This document shows positions 1 through 5,980 of a stretch of 9,023 bases of DNA, piece after piece (positions within the stretch are counted from its first letter, which is position 1; every line of letters begins with the position of its first letter). The translations under genes were made by a program, and so were the position numbers. Origin of the DNA: Candidatus Yonathbacteria bacterium (GTDB lineage: Bacteria; Patescibacteriota; Minisyncoccia; Phycocordibacterales; UBA1550); contig JACQCY010000003.1 of NCBI GenBank assembly GCA_016201355.1, positions 1 through 9,023 of the forward strand, in the 5' to 3' direction. A model generated the notes under the pieces. It was not told the origin of the DNA and ran no database searches. It was given only the letters and a program-made list of their open reading frames with translations.

Positions 1-43
1 GTTCATCGTCCTCGACGATCATTACTTTCTTTTGTTTGTCCAT
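1..43 (-). CDS. Second response regulator, N-terminal fragment (runs off left edge)
   Basis: Only the first 14 codons are visible, starting at the ATG on the minus strand at 43. The peptide reads MDKQKKVMIVEDDE. From residue 5 it matches the first strand and acidic pocket of the receiver domain encoded at 96-476: KKVMIVEDDE is identical in both. The paired acidic residues (DD) are the Mg2+-binding residues of CheY-like receivers. It starts 52 bp downstream of the stop of that receiver gene, so the two form a tandem pair on the same strand. A TATATT box at 53-58 would place a transcript start about 3 nt before the ATG; no Shine-Dalgarno site is visible. Whether the full protein has an output domain cannot be seen here. 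Confidence 0.85.
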   Translation of the reverse strand, partial: MDKQKKVMIVEDDE

Positions 44-95
44 ATTGATACGAATATAAAAATTCCAGAATTATTAATGTGTCTAATAAACATCC

Positions 96-476
96 CTAAG
101 CACCAAGATATTCTTTTATTTTACTGACCACTTCTTGCGTCGAGCAACTGATCTTGATTATATATTCATTGGCGCCGAGCGCAAGCGCGCGCTCTTGATC
201 AGGACATTGCCCCAGATTAGAAAGAACGATGATAGGAATATTTGCTATCTCCGCGTTTTGCTTGACCTCTTTAATCACCTCAAACCCGTCCTTTTCAGGC
301 AACATAATATCGAGAATGATGAGATCGGGCTTCTCTTGAAAAATTGCTCCCGCCGCGCTTCCCCCGTCTTTCACACACACAGTATGAATACCTTCTTTTG
401 AAAGCTTCATCTCATAAACACTGGAGATGTGCTCGTCATCTTCTACGATCATTACTTTCTTACCACAATCGTCCAT
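96..476 (-). CDS. Single-domain response regulator (CheY-like receiver)
   Basis: This 126-residue protein is a receiver domain with no output domain. Visible motifs are the acidic pair D13-D14 after strand 1, phospho-acceptor D56 in the LIILDIMLPEKDG motif, S86 in place of the usual Thr/Ser switch residue, Y105 as the aromatic switch residue and K108 as the conserved lysine. The residue after K108 is isoleucine, where most receivers have proline. The length is that of CheY/PilG/PilH/Spo0F-type proteins, so phosphorylation should act by protein contact, not DNA binding. It lies 74 bp downstream of the output-less sensor at 551-1885 and directly upstream of a second receiver gene. The nearby histidine kinase is the obvious phosphodonor by context. 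A TGATATAAT extended -10 element just upstream suggests its own, possibly leaderless, transcript. Confidence 0.95.
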   Translation of the reverse strand: MDDCGKKVMIVEDDEHISSVYEMKLSKEGIHTVCVKDGGSAAGAIFQEKPDLIILDIMLPEKDGFEVIKEVKQNAEIANIPIIVLSNLGQCPDQERALALGANEYIIKISCSTQEVVSKIKEYLGA

Positions 477-482
477 AAATGC

Positions 483-491
483 ATTATATCA
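483..491 (-). promoter_or_regulatory. Extended -10 promoter for the response regulator
   Basis: On the minus strand this reads TGATATAAT: a perfect TATAAT (488-483) preceded by the TG-n extension. The usual spacing would put the transcript start at about 476, the A of the receiver gene's ATG, giving a leaderless or near-leaderless mRNA. This fits the lack of any Shine-Dalgarno sequence before that ATG. The upstream -35 region is weak (TTGCTT at non-optimal 15-bp spacing). A small palindrome lies further upstream (arms 524-529 and 533-538) and could be an operator, which is speculative. Confidence 0.55.
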
Positions 492-550
492 TACCAGATA
501 CAGAAGCAATATTGGTACTGGTGGAATATAGAATATTCAACATTCTACCC

Positions 551-1885
551 CTATCCTCCCAATTGTTTTTTGAGTGCGGTGATTTCCTCTTTTAATTCCA
601 TCATTTTCAGCTCTCTCCCCACCATAAGCTGATTAAATTCCGCCATTTCATAAGCGCTTTTTTTTAATTCTTGTTCCGTCGTTTCCTTTTTTGCGAGACT
701 GTCTTTAAGATTGGTATTTGCGACCGTGAAAGCATTGATGACAATGTTGAACGAATTTACAATCTCGCTGAATTCATCCTTGGTATTGAGAACAATCTTT
801 TCGCTTTGAGTATTTTCGAGCATTCGCCCTGTTGCATGGCGTAATATATCAATAGTCTCTTTAACTCCGAAATAAAATCCAACAAAAAGATACACGACGA
901 GAGCAAGAGATATTCCCACCAAGGTAAAGAGGATGTTTCTTCTTTGCTTGAGCGCGTCAATCCTGTTTTGCAAAAGAGTATTGATCACGGGCACCGCCTT
1001 GTTATAAAAATTAAATACGCTATCTATTGATTGTGTGGAAACATTATAATATTCTTCTCGCAAAAGTGTATTTGTATCCGCTCGAATGATCTTTTTGTCA
1101 ACAACAGATAAGAGTGTTTCAACTCCATCGGTAGCATCCTTGAGGGGCATAGCGAGTATTTTTTGAATCTCGTAATCATCCGCAAACACAAATTTCATTC
1201 TTGTGTTGAGTCTTTTAATATTAGCGTCTGCCGTATTTGAAAGGGATAGAAATATCTGTTTCTCTCCGTACGACATCCGCTTTCCGGGGGGAAGAATCAA
1301 TCCCGACGCGCGGAGTTGCCCCATATTCTCACTGATAATAGGCACTCTGTTTATAAACGCATCAATAAGATATGAGGTGCTCAAATGCTGGTCAAGGGTG
1401 AGGTTTGAATTATCTCCTATATATACGATAAAGAACATAATATCCTGAATGAGGCTCGTATGCGCCCGAAAACTCGTCTCGGGAGTAAAAATATTTTTGT
1501 CAAACTTTTGTTTTATATCAATCCATTCATTTTTTATATCCCTGATGCGCGCTGGTTCAGCTCCCAATTTAAGCTCTATCCCCTTTTCGACATCCATGCG
1601 TTCAAGCTCCATTAAAACGCTATCAATCTCCTTCCTCTTATTGAAAAGGGTTTGATTAAAACTCGTTTCTCCGCTTAATACCACTCCCGTAATACCCCGA
1701 TGCTGTTGCATATCTTTAAGAAGAAGTTGCGCGGGAGTTAGGTACATAATCCCATTCTGTTCCATTTGAATAGTCTTTATTTCTGTATTAATCTCTCCCA
1801 CAAAAAAATAGAGTCCCAGCGCTATGGGCGTCGCAAAGAGAATGCTGACGATGAGAAATTTCTGCGGGTAGCGAAACCTGCTCAT
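551..1885 (-). CDS. Membrane sensor with HAMP and coiled coil, no output domain
   Basis: The protein has TM1 at about residues 10-30, a largely helical extracytoplasmic sensor at 31-315, TM2 at about 318-340, HAMP at about 340-392 and a coiled coil to the end at residue 444. The start MSRFRYPQKFLIV and the motif QNGIMYLTPAQLLLKDMQQH followed by RG resemble the N-terminal sensor region of bacterial HAMP receptors with a NIT/PilJ-like helical bundle (family knowledge, unconfirmed). The tail contains MVGRELKMMELKEEI, which I associate with linkers in sensor proteins. There is no HisKA, HATPase, GGDEF or methyl-accepting hairpin. I chose the ATG at 1885 because GGGAG lies 8 nt upstream and the family-like sequence begins there. 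An in-frame ATG at 1936 would add 17 residues but has no ribosome binding site. It lies between the kinase and the receivers, so it may be a signal-input partner. Confidence 0.85.
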   Translation of the reverse strand: MSRFRYPQKFLIVSILFATPIALGLYFFVGEINTEIKTIQMEQNGIMYLTPAQLLLKDMQQHRGITGVVLSGETSFNQTLFNKRKEIDSVLMELERMDVEKGIELKLGAEPARIRDIKNEWIDIKQKFDKNIFTPETSFRAHTSLIQDIMFFIVYIGDNSNLTLDQHLSTSYLIDAFINRVPIISENMGQLRASGLILPPGKRMSYGEKQIFLSLSNTADANIKRLNTRMKFVFADDYEIQKILAMPLKDATDGVETLLSVVDKKIIRADTNTLLREEYYNVSTQSIDSVFNFYNKAVPVINTLLQNRIDALKQRRNILFTLVGISLALVVYLFVGFYFGVKETIDILRHATGRMLENTQSEKIVLNTKDEFSEIVNSFNIVINAFTVANTNLKDSLAKKETTEQELKKSAYEMAEFNQLMVGRELKMMELKEEITALKKQLGG

Positions 1886-1946
1886 TAAAAACACTCCCGG
1901 CGCGCAAATTTTCCTATAGATAACATTGAAATTCATAGTTAGTTAT

Positions 1947-1974
1947 ATTTTATCAAATTATTTCATTATGACAA
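1947..1974 (-). promoter_or_regulatory. Sigma70-type promoter before the sensor gene
   Basis: In the 39-bp gap after the kinase gene the minus strand reads TTGTCA (1974-1969), a 16-bp spacer, then TAAAAT (1952-1947). Each box matches the consensus at 5 of 6 positions. The predicted transcript start is about 1940. That leaves about 55 nt of 5' leader carrying a GGGAG site before the ATG at 1885, but only about 4 nt before the alternative ATG at 1936. The arrangement supports the shorter protein and suggests the sensor can be transcribed separately from the kinase. Confidence 0.45.
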
Positions 1975-1975
1975 A

Positions 1976-4501
1976 TTATTGTTTATCCTTATTTTCTTCT
2001 TTGTTGTCATTTCGAGGGATGGTGAAAATAAAGGTAGTTCCCTTGCCTTCCTCGGTCTCAAAACGCACTTCCCCTCCCCACGCTCCAACAAGGTCTTTTA
2101 CAAAAGCAAGGCCGAGGCCTGAGCCGTCGGGGACTTTCTGGATAGCATTTTCAGCGCGGAAAAATTTTGAAAAGATGCGAGATTGTTGCGATTTTGGAAT
2201 GCCAATACCATTATCTTTTACCGAGTAGACGACACTGCTCTCATCGTCAAGAGTCCAGAACGCCTTGATAAGACCTTGTTCGTTCGTATAACGAATTGCA
2301 TTTGAAAAGAGATTGAGGATCACTTGACGAAGCGTAAGAGAATCAAGAAAAACAACTACCGGGTCTCCAAGAGGAGGCTCGACAGAAAAGGAGAGTTTCT
2401 TTTCATCAATAAGAGGTGTAAGCTCATTCACAATCTCTGTCGTGAATGCAGTGAGATCAATGTGTGTTTTGTCTTTTTTAACTTTACCACTTTCCACGCG
2501 AGAAATCCCCAAAAGGAGGTCTATGGTCTGATAGAGCCGCTCCGCGCCATTGTGAATCTCATCCAGGAAATCTTTTTGCTCTTTGGAAAGCGCGCCCGCA
2601 TCTTCGTCGAGAAGCATCTCTGAATACCAACGAATGGTCGTGAGTGGTGTCCTGAGCTGGTGCGAAGCAATTGAAATAAACCCTGATTTCGCATTATCAA
2701 ATTCACGGTCTTCGGTATTATCCCGAATAATAATAACCCCCCCTGTTGGAGCAGTGGCAGAGGAAATAGGGAGGGGAGCAGACGGGGACGTATCTTTTTG
2801 AGATATTTGAGCAGAGATAAGAGGCGCAACCGAAAGGGACACGGGGATATAGGTCTCGTGATTTTTTGTCGTAATATAAAGATCATCCTCAAGGTCGGTC
2901 GCCACCACCGACTTGGTAAGGAACATTTCCTCTGTCGGCCACAGCGTAACGGGCACCTCATCTTTTTTATTTCTCCAAAGTTTCATAACCGTCCGCAGGT
3001 CTTTGCCCTCGAGATCAGCGCGCGCCATAGCAAAGAAATCCAATATCTTCGGATTTACCATAATGATCTTATAATTTCCATCGATAAGGATGAGCCCGTC
3101 TCCAATAGAAGACAGCGTCGTCTGCAAACGGATGCTTTCGACTTTGAGTTTTTCTTTTGTCTGCCATATATCCTCGAGAATATTCTGCATTGCGCGCTTG
3201 GAATCATTGAGAAATTTTTCTTGTTTCTCGTGCATTTGAACATCTCCTTCGAGTAAAAGAGTTTTTTGATAAAGCTCGACACTTGTTGATTCAAGTTTAT
3301 TTTGGGTGATTCCGATCGTATCGAGCATTGAGTTAAAAGTCCGCGCAAGATACCCAATCTCGTCTCTGCTATCGACATTTACACGAACGGCCATTTCCCC
3401 GCTGGATACTCTTTTTGCTCCATCGATGATCCGCGTCAGATCATCGAGCGAGCGACGACTGCCAAAAAAGACCGCAAAAATAATGGTAAGCAATGTTATT
3501 CCCCCGCCCAAGATTGTCTTTTGCACCAATGTGCTGAGGAGCGCATACGCTTCTTTTGTCTCTACCTCGCTCAAAATGACCAGCCCTTGATCTTTGATGC
3601 ACATTGAGATACCGAGGACAGACGCTCCGCGATAATTGACATATTCTTTTGCAACTTCTTTATTGTTTTTAAAACATTCATCAATCGGTTCGGTATTGAT
3701 ATATGTCTTTTTCACGATATCCTCCTCTGAGAAAGTCCTTGTGGGGGTGATGAGTAAATGCTCTTTGTTGACCACATATCGTTCTGAAGTGTTAAAACTC
3801 TGGGTAAATCCTTTGCTCGTAAGCGCCTCCTTTGCGGAGGAATCAACCCTGCCTATTGAAAAAACATCTGACGAAGAAATAGGAATAAAGTGAACGAGAA
3901 GCACGGCAGGGAGTGGAATAAAATTGCCCTGTTCGTCGGTTTTTGTAGAAAAGACACGCGTGGTGATATGGAACATCGGATCCGTGATCTCATCTTCTTC
4001 AAAGACCATGCTTCGCACGAATGCTTCGCCAAAATTTGCATTGATTGTTTTTGAAAAATAATGCGCCCCAAACTTATCCTCCTCTTCCGCTTCATTGACG
4101 CCACGGTGACTCGCGCGAGACGAAGCAACCACGATACCATTTTCATCGAGGAGATCCACCATAAGAACCTGCGTGTCATACTTCATCTTCTTTTCGCGAA
4201 GATACGAACCAAAATCGTTAATCGCTGTTTCGCGTTCGCGTGGAGAATTATTCTTATCTACAATCTTTTCCACTAAATCCTTGAGATAATTATCGGAACT
4301 CCAGTTGATTGTAGTGGTCTTTAACCCATTGATGAAGGTAAAATATGTTGATTCATTTTCCTCGGCAATCACGCGAAAATTATTCACCGTCTGCTCTTTG
4401 AAATTCGGCTTCACCGAAAACTCCACATACACAAAGATAGCCACGGACAAAGAGATGACTATTGCGCCAAAGAACAAGGAGATTTTAGTGCGAAGAGACA
4501 T
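1976..4501 (-). CDS. Membrane sensor histidine kinase (sensor-HAMP-PAS-HisKA-HATPase)
   Basis: This 841-residue kinase has TM1 at about 7-29, a large extracytoplasmic sensor at 30-325 (possibly Cache-like, since LLDENGIVVASS at 117-128 resembles PDC strands), TM2 at about 328-347, HAMP at 348-400, a coiled coil to about 455, PAS at about 460-595, HisKA at 605-670 and HATPase at 680-832. The phospho-accepting H614 sits in SHQLRTPL. The ATP-binding domain shows the N box (N730, N734), G1 box DNGIGIP (763-769), F box (FSKFF, 777-781) and G2 box GSGLGL (793-798), so all catalytic elements are present. A Pro/Ser/Thr-rich insert at about 565-587 interrupts the PAS end. There is no receiver domain; the stand-alone receivers downstream are likely partners. 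No Shine-Dalgarno site is obvious before the ATG, and the leader carries a 7-bp-periodic purine-rich array. Confidence 0.95.
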   Translation of the reverse strand: MSLRTKISLFFGAIVISLSVAIFVYVEFSVKPNFKEQTVNNFRVIAEENESTYFTFINGLKTTTINWSSDNYLKDLVEKIVDKNNSPRERETAINDFGSYLREKKMKYDTQVLMVDLLDENGIVVASSRASHRGVNEAEEEDKFGAHYFSKTINANFGEAFVRSMVFEEDEITDPMFHITTRVFSTKTDEQGNFIPLPAVLLVHFIPISSSDVFSIGRVDSSAKEALTSKGFTQSFNTSERYVVNKEHLLITPTRTFSEEDIVKKTYINTEPIDECFKNNKEVAKEYVNYRGASVLGISMCIKDQGLVILSEVETKEAYALLSTLVQKTILGGGITLLTIIFAVFFGSRRSLDDLTRIIDGAKRVSSGEMAVRVNVDSRDEIGYLARTFNSMLDTIGITQNKLESTSVELYQKTLLLEGDVQMHEKQEKFLNDSKRAMQNILEDIWQTKEKLKVESIRLQTTLSSIGDGLILIDGNYKIIMVNPKILDFFAMARADLEGKDLRTVMKLWRNKKDEVPVTLWPTEEMFLTKSVVATDLEDDLYITTKNHETYIPVSLSVAPLISAQISQKDTSPSAPLPISSATAPTGGVIIIRDNTEDREFDNAKSGFISIASHQLRTPLTTIRWYSEMLLDEDAGALSKEQKDFLDEIHNGAERLYQTIDLLLGISRVESGKVKKDKTHIDLTAFTTEIVNELTPLIDEKKLSFSVEPPLGDPVVVFLDSLTLRQVILNLFSNAIRYTNEQGLIKAFWTLDDESSVVYSVKDNGIGIPKSQQSRIFSKFFRAENAIQKVPDGSGLGLAFVKDLVGAWGGEVRFETEEGKGTTFIFTIPRNDNKEENKDKQ

Positions 4502-4504
4502 AAA

Positions 4505-4553
4505 GATAAGGCGAAAAACTGAAGACGAAAGACTAAAAGATAAAACGAAAGAA
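4505..4553. repeat. Degenerate 7-bp word array upstream of the kinase
   Basis: On the plus strand the stretch divides into 7-bp purine-rich words: GATAAGG, CGAAAAA, CTGAAGA, CGAAAGA, CTAAAAG, ATAAAAC, GAAAG. It lies in the 5' leader of the kinase gene, directly before its start codon. The words resemble, in inverted orientation, those of the array at 5981-6010 (minus-strand TAAAAGACGAAA). The repeat is degenerate, so this call depends on the same pattern recurring at the neighbouring pilin loci. Confidence 0.5.
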
Positions 4554-4596
4554 AATACAACTTCACAAAAAACATATTTTTAATTCACGCTCATTT

Positions 4597-4625
4597 AGTA
4601 TATCAATTTATTTATATATTCACTA
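4597..4625 (-). promoter_or_regulatory. Candidate promoter for the kinase gene
   Basis: In the 317-bp gap between the PilX-like gene and the kinase, the minus strand has TATACT (4602-4597, 5 of 6 matches to the -10 consensus). A poor -35 box, TAGTGA (4625-4620), lies at ideal 17-bp spacing. A start near 4590 would give a 5' leader of about 90 nt containing the 4505-4553 array. The region is AT-rich, so chance matches are likely. Confidence 0.3.
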
Positions 4626-4703
4626 CCCTGCGGGGAGAAAATATCGCAACTGAAAACAATCGTGTCCCCATTAATCTCCATTAATCATTAATAATAAGGA
4701 GAG

Positions 4704-4723
4704 AAAAAAACCGCGGGAGCGAC
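4704..4723 (-). terminator. Weak intrinsic terminator candidate after the prepilin genes
   Basis: The minus-strand RNA would form a 5-bp stem, GUCGC/GCGGU (three GC pairs and two GU wobbles), with a UCCC loop, followed directly by seven U residues (4710-4704). It lies about 95 bp past the PilX-like stop codon and before the kinase promoter candidate, where a transcript end would be expected. The stem is short, so confidence is low. Confidence 0.3.
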
Positions 4724-4725
4724 GA

Positions 4726-4833
4726 GAATTACGAATTATGAATAAGAAAAAGCGAAAGCACTTTTTTACTTGTCTTATTCTTAATTCTTGATTCATTATT
4801 CTTAATTCTGTTTCATTTCTAATTCGTCAATTC
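4726..4833. repeat. Inverted 7-bp ATTC-word array at the 3' end of the PilX-like gene
   Basis: Forward arm on the plus strand: GAATTAC, GAATTAT, GAATAAG (4726-4746). Opposed arm: CTTATTC, TTAATTC, TTGATTC, ATTATTC, TTAATTC (4774-4808), then degenerate TAATTC and GTCAATTC words to 4833. Positions 4733-4747 pair with 4773-4787 over 14 of 15 bases around a 25-base loop. The array reaches into the coding sequence: the last codons and TAG stop of the PilX-like gene (minus-strand GAATTGACGAATTAG) are array words. The rest of the gap from 4502 to 4818 holds a promoter candidate and a weak terminator candidate; I see no gene in it. Confidence 0.7.
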
Positions 4834-5352
4834 ACTCCAAGTCGCGCTGGTAATCTCACCATCCGAAGGTGTCCCTCCGTCGAAGACAATAGAAACTTGC
4901 ACCCTTCGTGAACTTGCCTTCATTATGCCATTTGAAAGAATTATCTTGGGGTCTCCCGAGCTTCCTGTCCCCGCGGAGACGCTTACTTTCGCGCAATCAT
5001 TGAGCAAACTGCATCCGTCCGTACTAAAATCAACAAAGTAGCAGTCGGTGGCGCTACATGTGTAATTTTTATTGCGCGCGATCTTGATGAGCGCGTCGCG
5101 CGCGCCCGCCTCCGCATAGAATAAAGCGCGCGATGATTGCGCTCCGCCCTGCGAAATAAAAGACTCCGTGAGCGACACCGCAGTGATACCCACCGCAACT
5201 GCAAGCGCCATTACGCCGAGGACGAGGACGGCGGGAAGGGTTGTGATACCACGGGAAGAACGAGGGGGAACGAGGAAGAACGAGGAAGAACGAGGGTGAA
5301 CATGGAAAATGCTTTCTCTCTTTAGTCCTTTTTTAAAAATCTTTTTGTTCAT
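4819..5352 (-). CDS. PilX-like minor prepilin
   Basis: This 177-residue protein has a long basic leader ending at G35, followed by ITTLPAVLVLGVMALAVAVG and more hydrophobic sequence to about residue 65. That is the N-terminal helix pattern of type IV pilins and pseudopilins. Position +5 after the predicted cleavage is proline, not glutamate, which in known systems is a feature of tip-type minor subunits (GspK-like). The next segment, SSRALFYAEAGARDALIKIA, resembles PilX/GspK-type proteins. The globular part has four cysteines (about residues 98-120) that could form disulfides. The leader (residues 17-34) is encoded by a 10-bp repeat array. It sits 59 bp downstream of the PilW-like gene, probably co-transcribed. 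No Shine-Dalgarno site is visible before the ATG. It should be inserted in the membrane and processed by a PilD-type peptidase. Confidence 0.85.
   Translation of the reverse strand: MNKKIFKKGLKRESIFHVHPRSSSFFLVPPRSSRGITTLPAVLVLGVMALAVAVGITAVSLTESFISQGGAQSSRALFYAEAGARDALIKIARNKNYTCSATDCYFVDFSTDGCSLLNDCAKVSVSAGTGSSGDPKIILSNGIMKASSRRVQVSIVFDGGTPSDGEITSATWSELTN
5251..5300. repeat. 10-bp tandem array inside the PilX-like leader
   Basis: Five contiguous 10-bp units on the plus strand: ACGGGAAGAA, CGAGGGGGAA, CGAGGAAGAA, CGAGGAAGAA, CGAGGGTGAA. Because 10 is not a multiple of 3, the peptide repeats every 30 bp, seen as PRSS recurring 10 residues apart in the leader (residues 20-33). The array ends within a few bases of the codon for G35, the predicted prepilin peptidase cleavage point. 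Confidence 0.85.
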
Positions 5353-5367
5353 AATTTATGTATTTTC

Positions 5368-5400
5368 GTTCCCCCTGTTCCCCTTGTTCTTCCTGTCCCG
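5368..5400. repeat. 9-bp array upstream of the PilX-like start, inverted to 5251-5300
   Basis: Plus strand: GTTCCCCCT, GTTCCCCTT, GTTCTTCCT, then GTCCCG. Its reverse complement (GGAAGAAC, GGGGAAC words) matches the words of the array at 5251-5300, so the two face each other across the start codon of the PilX-like gene. It occupies most of the 59-bp gap between the two prepilin genes. Confidence 0.8.
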
Positions 5401-5411
5401 ATTGTTTTTCC

Positions 5412-5975
5412 CTATCTTAAATTTACCGTCGTGCGAAGCATATCCGTGTAAGTCCAGTCTGTACTTGAAGCATTATAGCTAAATGTCATAGCGACCTGTA
5501 TTGCCGTCGTTGTCGCGGCAAGTGGCGTATTATAATTTTCAATTCGCGTAAAGGTCGGCGTATCAACGAGGACATTCGTCCCTGATACGAGAACGGGCGA
5601 CCCTGCTCCCTCTTTTCTGCGCAACTCCCCAGCGAGCGTATCGTAGATAATCGTCGTCCCCGAAACTGTCGCTTGAAGAGTCGCTGACGGCGTACCGAGG
5701 AGAGGCGTAGTGATGACCGATGCGCCTTTGAGATCTTGGCGGATGCGCTCCGTCGCAAAACGAATTGACGCATTGACCTCATTGCGCGCTTGCGCCTGTC
5801 CGCGCGCCTTTGAAAGAGAAATAAATGAATCCGACACAACGACCATAAGCCCCGAAAGAATAGCAATGTAGATCAAAAGCTCAAGGAGAGAAAAACCCTG
5901 CTGGGCGGAACACGGAATACGGCGTAATGCGGGCTCTTGGTTCCGTTCTGTGTTCTGTGTTCTGTGTTTTTTCAT
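5412..5975 (-). CDS. PilW-like prepilin
   Basis: This 187-residue protein has a classical type III signal: a leader ending QQG (G27), then FSLLELLIYIAILSGLMVVV with glutamate at mature position +5 and a hydrophobic helix. PilD-type cleavage is expected between G27 and F28. The region after the helix (ARGQAQARNEVNASIRFATE) and the C-terminal beta-rich part resemble PilW/GspJ-type minor pilins, and the neighbouring PilX-like gene supports this. The 27-residue leader is unusually long for a type IVa prepilin and is built from short repeated DNA words (RTQNTERNQ). Its gene lies 55 bp downstream of the secreted surface protein gene. No Shine-Dalgarno site is visible; a TTTTTAC-word array occupies the 5' gap. 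It probably acts in initiating or capping a type IV pilus or related fibre. Confidence 0.9.
   Translation of the reverse strand: MKKHRTQNTERNQEPALRRIPCSAQQGFSLLELLIYIAILSGLMVVVSDSFISLSKARGQAQARNEVNASIRFATERIRQDLKGASVITTPLLGTPSATLQATVSGTTIIYDTLAGELRRKEGAGSPVLVSGTNVLVDTPTFTRIENYNTPLAATTTAIQVAMTFSYNASSTDWTYTDMLRTTVNLR
5906..5972. repeat. Inverted 7-bp word arrays encoding the PilW-like leader
   Basis: Forward arm on the plus strand: CGGAACA, CGGAATA, CGGCGTA (5906-5926). Opposed arm: three perfect GTTCTGT copies (5945-5965), then GTTTTTT (5966-5972), preceded by TTCC (5941-5944). GGAAC and GTTCC words pair between the arms. Together they encode residues 2 to about 24 of the prepilin leader, just before the cleavage glycine. 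Confidence 0.75.
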
Positions 5976-5980
5976 TTTTC

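Noticed and set aside
1886..1936. Upstream ATG adding 17 residues to the sensor
   Set aside because: No Shine-Dalgarno site precedes it, and the added residues (MNFNVIYRKICAPGVFL) do not resemble the family start. GGGAG before the ATG at 1885 is better.
2521..2961. Long alternative frame inside the kinase gene
   Set aside because: It is Arg/Pro/Leu-rich without domains and lies entirely within the well-supported kinase frame.
4726..5972. A CRISPR array as an explanation of the repeats
   Set aside because: Units are 7-10 bp and contiguous, with no unique spacers and no cas genes nearby.
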